A stretch of DNA of 37,993 nucleotides from an uncultured Aquabacterium sp. (GTDB taxonomy: Bacteria > Pseudomonadota > Gammaproteobacteria > Burkholderiales > Burkholderiaceae_C), in assembly GCF_947366995.1 (NCBI RefSeq), contig NZ_CANBCC010000039.1, positions 1 through 37,993 on the forward strand, written 5' to 3'. The notes under the pieces were generated by a model, which ran no database searches, had not been told where the DNA came from, and saw only the letters and a list, made by a program, of their open reading frames with translations. The translations under genes and the position numbers were made by a program. The stretch's first letter is position 1. Each line of letters starts with the position of its first letter. This document shows positions 33,385-37,993 of the stretch, piece by piece.

Positions 33385-33418
33385 GGCCGGCCCGGGATCG
33401 GCCGGCCTCTCTGCTTTT
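33385..33418 (+). terminator. Intrinsic terminator after the chemoreceptor gene
   Basis: GGCCGGCC (33385-33392) pairs perfectly with GGCCGGCC (33400-33407) around a seven-base loop, followed by TCTCTGCTTTT with four Ts at 33415-33418. It lies seven bases after the chemoreceptor stop. Its T-run abuts the end of the convergent DUF2917 gene (33417); the opposite strand has no T-run, so it works in one direction. Confidence 0.65.
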
Positions 33419-33743
33419 ACCGAGCGGCGCCGACGCTGAAACGCGCCACCTCGTCGCCACAGCCTTCCAGCACGCACACCGTGCGGGCCGTGACGGCGAA
33501 GTGCTGGCCTGCCTCGATGAAGTGGTCGTCTGCCACCCCGGGTGAGGTCAGCCACACACGGCCCTGATGGACCTGCAGCGCCTGCCCCCGGCGCAGGACG
33601 ACCGTGCACGCCAGGCCGTCTGGCAGGCTCCACACGGGCGCCGCGGCGCGGGCGGGCTTCTGCGTGCGGACGGCAGCGTGGTCAGCGCGCCGGGACAGCG
33701 CAGCCAGCAGGCGGGGCAGGACAGGGTGCAGCAGCGAGGTCAT
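33417..33743 (-). CDS. DUF2917 protein
   Basis: The 108-aa protein matches DUF2917, a small cupin-like family of betaproteobacteria (VWSLPDGLACTVVLRRGQAL; VHQGRVWLTSPGVADDHFIE; AGQHFAVTARTVCVLEG). Function is unknown. GGAG six to seven bases before the ATG at 33743 supports this start; an in-frame ATG at 33779 lacks one. It is divergent from the MocR regulator, with 237 bases between them holding the tandem repeats, so MocR may control it. Pairs of a DUF2917 gene beside a regulator recur in related genomes (family knowledge). Confidence 0.78.
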   Translation of the reverse strand: MTSLLHPVLPRLLAALSRRADHAAVRTQKPARAAAPVWSLPDGLACTVVLRRGQALQVHQGRVWLTSPGVADDHFIEAGQHFAVTARTVCVLEGCGDEVARFSVGAAR

Positions 33744-33855
33744 GTCGGGCTCCACAGCGTGATGTTGGTGTGATGCCATCGTGCGACGCGGCTGCGCATT
33801 CGTGCAGGTGCAGGAACCGACGGGCCGGAGCCATACAGGCATCCAGCGCCCTGCA

Positions 33856-33946
33856 CTGTGATGGTCGGCCTGAACGTCATCTGTACTGCTCTGGCGGGCC
33901 AAGCGCCCGTCTGTGATGGTTGGCCTTGCCGCCATCTGTACTGGTC
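33856..33946. promoter_or_regulatory. Tandem 36-bp direct repeats, candidate MocR operators
   Basis: Copy one (33856-33891) and copy two (33911-33946) are about 83% identical and begin 55 bases apart. Shared blocks are CTGTGATGGT, GGCCT and CATCTGTACTG. A further CCGTACAG at 33962-33969, the inverse of CTGTAC, lies just before the MocR ATG. Tandem direct repeats next to the regulator gene are typical of GntR/MocR operators. The 55-base spacing is five to five and a half helical turns. Confidence 0.55.
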
Positions 33947-33980
33947 AACTCACCCCGATTCCGTACAGAATGGTTCCATC

Positions 33981-35414
33981 ATGGAGCCGCAAACCGACAC
34001 CCTGTACCTCAAGATCGCCGACGCGATGGCGCGGCAGATCCGGACCGGCACGCTGCCTCGCGGCGAGCGCATTCCGTCCGTGCGCCTGCTGGCCAGCCAG
34101 CATGGCGTCTCGCAGTCGACGGTCGTGCAGGCCTACCGCACGCTGGAAGACGCCCGGCTGATCGAGGCCCGTCCGCGTTCGGGCTACTTTGTGGCGGCGC
34201 GCCCACCCGAGCTGCCCGAGCCCGACACCTCGCGCCCGCCTCGGCGTTCGGTGCCGGTCGGCATCACGGCGCTGTCGGCCAAGATCATGAGCCTGGCCCA
34301 TGACCCGGACTTCGTCTCCTTCGGCGCCGCGTGCCCCGACGCCTCGCTGTTCGCACAGGAACGCGTGCGCCGCGCCTTGAGCCGCGCCACGCAACGCCAC
34401 CGCAGCACGCTGTGCCAGTACCCGATCGGCCCGGGGGACGAATCGCTGCGTCGCGCCATTGCGCGGCACGCGCTGCGCATGGGTTGCCACATCGATGCCG
34501 ATGACATCATCGTGACGGGCAGCTGCCTGGAGGCCATCAGCCTGTGCCTGCGCACGGTCACCAAGCCGGGCGATGTGGTGGCGCTCGAATCCCCCACGTA
34601 TTACGGCTTCCTCGAAATCCTGGAACACCTGGGTCTGCGCGCGCTCGAGATCCCGACGCACCCGCGCACCGGCCTGTCGCTCGACGCGCTGCAGCTCGCG
34701 CTCGACACCCAGCCCGTGAAGGCGCTGCTGGCCGTGCCGACGCTGTCCAACCCCATCGGCGCCAGCATGCCGACGCCCGAGCGCAAGCGGCTGGCCCAGA
34801 TGCTGGCCCGGCACAAGGTGCCGCTGATCGAAGACGTGCTCTACAACGACCTGTGCGAAGACGACGAACGCCGCCGCGCGGTGCAGTCGTTCGACACGGC
34901 GGGGCAGGTAATGCTGTGCGGCTCGTTCAGCAAGACAGTGGCACCGGGACTGCGCCTGGGCTGGATTGCCGCGCCCGCCTGGACGGAAAAACTGCAGCGC
35001 CTGAAGGCCGCCACCAGCGGCAGTGAGACCGTGGTGCTGCAGCGCGCGCTGGCCGACCTGCTGACCCAACCCGGCATCGAGGCCAGCTACCGGCAACTGC
35101 GGGGTGTGGTGGCTTCGCGCATGGACGAGGCGCGCAGCCTCATCTCAAAGCACTTCCCCAAGGGCACGCGCATGACGGCACCCGCGGGCGGCTTCATTCT
35201 GTGGCTGGCTCTGCCGGACGAGGTCGACACCATCGCGCTGTTCGAGGCTTGCCTGGACGAGCGCATCTGCATTGCACCGGGCAGCCTGTTCTCGGCCACG
35301 GGGCGCTTCCAGCACTGCATGCGGCTGGGGCTGGGCGGGCACTGGGGCGAGCCCGAGCGCCGCGCGCTGGCCCGCGTGGGGCAACTGGCCCAGCAGCTGG
35401 CTGCAGGGCACTGA
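33981..35414 (+). CDS. MocR-family regulator (GntR-aminotransferase fusion)
   Basis: The 477-aa protein has an N-terminal GntR winged helix (about 10-80; ADAMARQIRTGTLPRGERIP, VSQSTVVQAYRTLEDARLIE, RPRSGYFVA) fused to a fold-type I aminotransferase domain. The PLP lysine is Lys318 in GSFSKTVAPGLRLGW, with SPTYYGFLEI and PTLSNPIGASMP as cofactor-pocket motifs. MocR proteins are PLP-dependent transcription factors. The ATG at 33981 has no clear Shine-Dalgarno site and lies close to a TACAGA -10-like element (33964-33969), so the mRNA may be almost leaderless. The likely targets are itself and the divergent DUF2917 gene. The effector is unknown. Confidence 0.92.
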   Translation: MEPQTDTLYLKIADAMARQIRTGTLPRGERIPSVRLLASQHGVSQSTVVQAYRTLEDARLIEARPRSGYFVAARPPELPEPDTSRPPRRSVPVGITALSAKIMSLAHDPDFVSFGAACPDASLFAQERVRRALSRATQRHRSTLCQYPIGPGDESLRRAIARHALRMGCHIDADDIIVTGSCLEAISLCLRTVTKPGDVVALESPTYYGFLEILEHLGLRALEIPTHPRTGLSLDALQLALDTQPVKALLAVPTLSNPIGASMPTPERKRLAQMLARHKVPLIEDVLYNDLCEDDERRRAVQSFDTAGQVMLCGSFSKTVAPGLRLGWIAAPAWTEKLQRLKAATSGSETVVLQRALADLLTQPGIEASYRQLRGVVASRMDEARSLISKHFPKGTRMTAPAGGFILWLALPDEVDTIALFEACLDERICIAPGSLFSATGRFQHCMRLGLGGHWGEPERRALARVGQLAQQLAAGH

Positions 35415-35432
35415 AGCAGCGAGCCGGCCCGG

Positions 35433-36425
35433 TCAGTCGTGCGTGTGCGGCTGGCCGAGGGCGGCCACCGAGCCCAGGCGCACCTCGCCACGGCCCCAAT
35501 AGCCCAGTTGCAGCGCTTCCATCGGGTCGAGCGCGCCCGTGCGCAGCGGCGCGTCAAAGCGGCGCGGCGGCTTGGCGGCCCGTTCGAACAGCGGCATCAC
35601 GCGCGGCAGGCTGGCCTGAATCTCCTGGATGCGCGACGTGCCCGACGGGTGGGTGGACAGCCACTGCGGCGGCGCGCCCTTGGCAGCCGCGCCCATCTTC
35701 TGCCACAGGCTCACGCCAGCGCGGGGGTCGTAGCCGGCTCGCGCGGCCAGTTCCATGCCGACCAGGTCGGCCTCGGACTCGTCTTCGCGGCTGAAGCGCA
35801 ACGTCAGCAGCTGGCCGCCCATGTTCAGCAGCGCGTCGCCCGTGCCCCCCAGGCCCAGCAGGCTGGACAGCAGGTTGGCACCGACCTTCGTGGCCGCCGT
35901 CTTGCCCATGCGCTCACGAGCGTGCTCGCGCAGCGCATGCGCGACCTCGTGGCCCATGATCATGGCCACCTCGTCGTCGGTCAGCTTGAGCTGCTCGATG
36001 ATGCCGGTGTAGAAAGCGATCTTGCCGCCCGGCATGCAGAAGGCGTTGAGCTCCTTCGACTGCAGGGCGATGACCTGCCACTTCCAGTCGCGCGCGCGGC
36101 TGTTCCACTCCAGGCTGTACGGGATGATGCGCTGGGCGATGGCCCGCAGGCGCACCACGTGCGGGTGGTTGTCGGGCAGCAGCGCGTTCTGCTGGCGCGC
36201 CTGGGACGCCATCTGCGCGTACTGCTGGGACGCGGCGGCCTCGATGTCTTCGGCTGGCACGAATCGGGCAAAGGCCGACTGCTTGCCCACGGCGCTGCGC
36301 ACCCCCTCCTCCTGAGCCTGGGCCCCGGCCGGTGCACTGAAACCGAGTGCCGCCGCCAGGCCAAGCGCGGCCAGCGCAGCGGGGCGGACACGGAGGAAAG
36401 CAGAGAGGTTCATGGCGGCAGGCAT
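35433..36425 (-). CDS. M48-family periplasmic metalloprotease
   Basis: The protein (330 aa from this start) has a signal peptide (AALAALGLAAALGFSAPAGAQAQ) and an M48 peptidase domain with the zinc motif H159-E-V-A-H163 (GHEVAHALREHARE) and a third ligand in SREDESEADLVGMELAARAG. This matches the LoiP/YcaL-type M48 group, which act in periplasmic protein quality control. No TPR domain follows (unlike BepA). The first in-frame ATG (36425) and one at 36413 (MNLSAF) are both possible; neither has a strong ribosome-binding site, and the second gives a more usual signal peptide. It is convergent with MocR (18-base gap). The 71 bases before it contain the end of the permease gene's flank. Confidence 0.88.
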   Translation of the reverse strand: MPAAMNLSAFLRVRPAALAALGLAAALGFSAPAGAQAQEEGVRSAVGKQSAFARFVPAEDIEAAASQQYAQMASQARQQNALLPDNHPHVVRLRAIAQRIIPYSLEWNSRARDWKWQVIALQSKELNAFCMPGGKIAFYTGIIEQLKLTDDEVAMIMGHEVAHALREHARERMGKTAATKVGANLLSSLLGLGGTGDALLNMGGQLLTLRFSREDESEADLVGMELAARAGYDPRAGVSLWQKMGAAAKGAPPQWLSTHPSGTSRIQEIQASLPRVMPLFERAAKPPRRFDAPLRTGALDPMEALQLGYWGRGEVRLGSVAALGQPHTHD

Positions 36426-36496
36426 CGTGAAGAGGGTGGATGGCAGATGAGGGCGCGGGGCACATTCTCAAGGCAGTGCGCCCCGGCCTGATGGTC

Positions 36497-37993
36497 TTAA
36501 CGCGCGTCGGCCCGATCCAGCATACGCCGCACGGCGGGCAGCAGGCCATAGGCCGGGAAGGACAGCCAGAAGGTCAGGAAGAAGAAGGCGGCGTAGCCCA
36601 TCTGCTCGACGCCCAGCCCGCCGGCCCAGCCCGCCACCGCGCGCGAGAACGCGAAGATCGACGAGAGGATGGCGTACTCGGTCGTGGCGCGGGCCTTGCT
36701 GGTGATGCCCATCAGAAACGCCATGAAGGCGCCGGTGCCCAGGCCGCCGGTGAAGCTCTCCAGCGCGCTGGCGCCGTACACCGCGGCCTGGTGGGCCAGC
36801 GGGATGGCCTGCCCCGCTTCGGTGTGCGGCACATACCAGGCGGCCACCGCATACCCCAGGTTGGACAGCGCCTGCGCCAGCCCCAGCACCCAAAGGCCTT
36901 TGAAAATGCCGGCGCGGTCGACGTACCAGCCCCCGGCCAACCCGCCGGCGATTGACAGCCCCAGGCCCACGTTCACGCTCACCAGGCCGATCTGCGCGGG
37001 CGTGAACCCCGCGTCCACCCAGAAGGGCTTGACCATGAAGCCCATGGCCGCATCGCCCAGTTTGAACAGCAGGATGAACAGCAGCACGGCCAGCATGCCG
37101 GGCCGCGCCAGCAACTCCACCCAGGCGCCGAACACCGGGCCGTCGGCCAGGGCGTGGGCGTTGCGGCCGCGGGCGGCGGTCACCATCAGGCCGGCGCCCG
37201 CGAACATCAGCCCGACCGGCACGGCGCCCTTGAACCACCACGTGCTGCTGACGGCCTGCACGGCCGACCAGCCCAGCGCCTTGGCGACCGGGCCCAGCAC
37301 CGGCCAGAGCAGGCCCGAGAGCACCAGCGCCAGCGCCACCAGCCACAGCGGTTGCTCGCGCAGCGTGGCCCATTCGCGGCGCGACGCCCCGGCATCACGC
37401 GGGGGGCGCGGCGGCTGGGCCGGCGCCATCAGCAGCAGCACGGCATTGCCCACCATCAGCGCGGCCCCCAGCAGGTAGGCGGCCGACCAGTTGGGCTGCC
37501 CGGTCGTGCCGGCCCAGCCGGCCACCACGAGCAGCCCGCCGGCCGCCAGCATGCCCACGCGGTAGAAACCGATGCGCAGGCCGTTGGCCACCCCGAACTG
37601 GTCCTTGCGCAGCAACTCGATCGTGTAGCCGTCGGTGGCGATGTCGTTGGTGGCCGACAGGAAGGTGAAGGCCGCCAGCAGCACCCACGGCCACGTCGCG
37701 CCCTGCCCCAGCGCGTCGGGCTGAGCGGCCAGCGCGGCCAGCACCGCGGCCATGCCCGCATTCGCACCGGCGATCCAGATGCGGTGCCCTCGCCAGGCGT
37801 CGACCAGCGGGGCCCACAGGAATTTGACCGTCCACGCCAGGCCCAGCAGGCTCAGCAACCCGATCTCGGCCGGGCCCACACCGGCCTGGCGCAGGTTGAC
37901 GGGAAACAGGTCGTAGAACACCCCCAGCGGCAGGCCTTCCGAGAAGTACAGCAGCGCCACCCAGAACATCAGGCGGCGGTGGGCGGGGGCGGG
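36497..37993 (-). CDS. AmpG-like MFS permease (5' end probably outside the window)
   Basis: About 490 residues of a 12-14-helix major facilitator are visible, beginning FWVALLYFSEGLPLGVFYDL and with DGYTIELLRKDQFGVANGLR, ALLLFKLGDAAMGFMVKPFW-like segments and SKARATTEYAILSS. The pattern fits the AmpG muropeptide permease family and its relatives, which import anhydro-muropeptides for cell-wall recycling; substrate is not certain. An ATG lies at 37969, but the frame stays open to the window edge (37993) and translates to residues (AHRRL) that look like the normal N-terminus, so the true start is probably just beyond. The gene runs towards the M48 gene on the same strand, 71 bases apart. Confidence 0.82.
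   Translation of the reverse strand, partial: PAPAHRRLMFWVALLYFSEGLPLGVFYDLFPVNLRQAGVGPAEIGLLSLLGLAWTVKFLWAPLVDAWRGHRIWIAGANAGMAAVLAALAAQPDALGQGATWPWVLLAAFTFLSATNDIATDGYTIELLRKDQFGVANGLRIGFYRVGMLAAGGLLVVAGWAGTTGQPNWSAAYLLGAALMVGNAVLLLMAPAQPPRPPRDAGASRREWATLREQPLWLVALALVLSGLLWPVLGPVAKALGWSAVQAVSSTWWFKGAVPVGLMFAGAGLMVTAARGRNAHALADGPVFGAWVELLARPGMLAVLLFILLFKLGDAAMGFMVKPFWVDAGFTPAQIGLVSVNVGLGLSIAGGLAGGWYVDRAGIFKGLWVLGLAQALSNLGYAVAAWYVPHTEAGQAIPLAHQAAVYGASALESFTGGLGTGAFMAFLMGITSKARATTEYAILSSIFAFSRAVAGWAGGLGVEQMGYAAFFFLTFWLSFPAYGLLPAVRRMLDRADAR

Overview
This is a high-GC proteobacterial chromosome segment, most likely a betaproteobacterium of the order Burkholderiales (Comamonadaceae/Sphaerotilaceae-like). 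The evidence is its codon bias (long antisense shadow frames), a PEP-CTERM protein, a NasR-type nitrate/nitrite regulator, DUF2917 and MocR proteins, and overall gene style. No rRNA, tRNA or CRISPR array was seen. The taxon is inferred from family knowledge, not from a search.
Region 1 (1-8164) is a nitrite assimilation locus: nirB, nirD, an Rnk/GreA-C-like protein, a NIT-ANTAR antiterminator, a FocA/NirC transporter and a PP2C-phosphatase/Ser-Thr-kinase fusion. The nirB upstream region carries an NtrC-like dyad (GCAC-N7-GTGC), a sigma54 promoter with intact GGCAC-N5-TTGC, and two tandem hairpins whose six-base loops (AGUGAC, AAUGAC) have the A1/G4 signature bound by ANTAR proteins. A second A1/G4 hexaloop plus an intrinsic terminator precedes nirC. 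Together these predict control by nitrogen starvation (NtrC/sigma54) and by nitrate/nitrite (NIT-ANTAR antitermination).
Region 2 (8165-11143) is a TonB-dependent receptor and a DUF4198 periplasmic protein behind a perfect Fur-box-like palindrome. Region 3 (11144-19849) holds a GAF/PAS/GGDEF diguanylate cyclase, a minus-strand pair (secreted 5'-nucleotidase and PEP-CTERM protein), a frameshifted remnant of a cation/proton antiporter, a DUF1428 protein and a hybrid histidine kinase. Region 4 (20080-23859) is a catabolic unit: AraC regulator, Baeyer-Villiger monooxygenase and MetX-like alpha/beta hydrolase, suited to turning a ketone into an ester and cleaving it.
Region 5 (about 23860-30375) is an accessory island with clearly lower GC. 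It has a STAND NTPase with an N-terminal HEPN-like RxxxxxH motif and C-terminal repeats (minus strand), an integrase-only element bounded by imperfect inverted repeats whose integrase is frameshifted, and a GHKL (MORC-like) ATPase fused to a Shedu-like PD-(D/E)xK nuclease domain. It reads as a small anti-phage defence island and holds the most novel candidates.
Region 6 (30376-37993) returns to high-GC core genes: a glyoxalase-II-like hydrolase, a DUF2846 lipoprotein, a chemoreceptor with a strong terminator, a DUF2917 protein divergent from a MocR regulator with tandem 36-bp operator-like repeats, an M48 metalloprotease, and an AmpG-like MFS permease probably cut by the window end.
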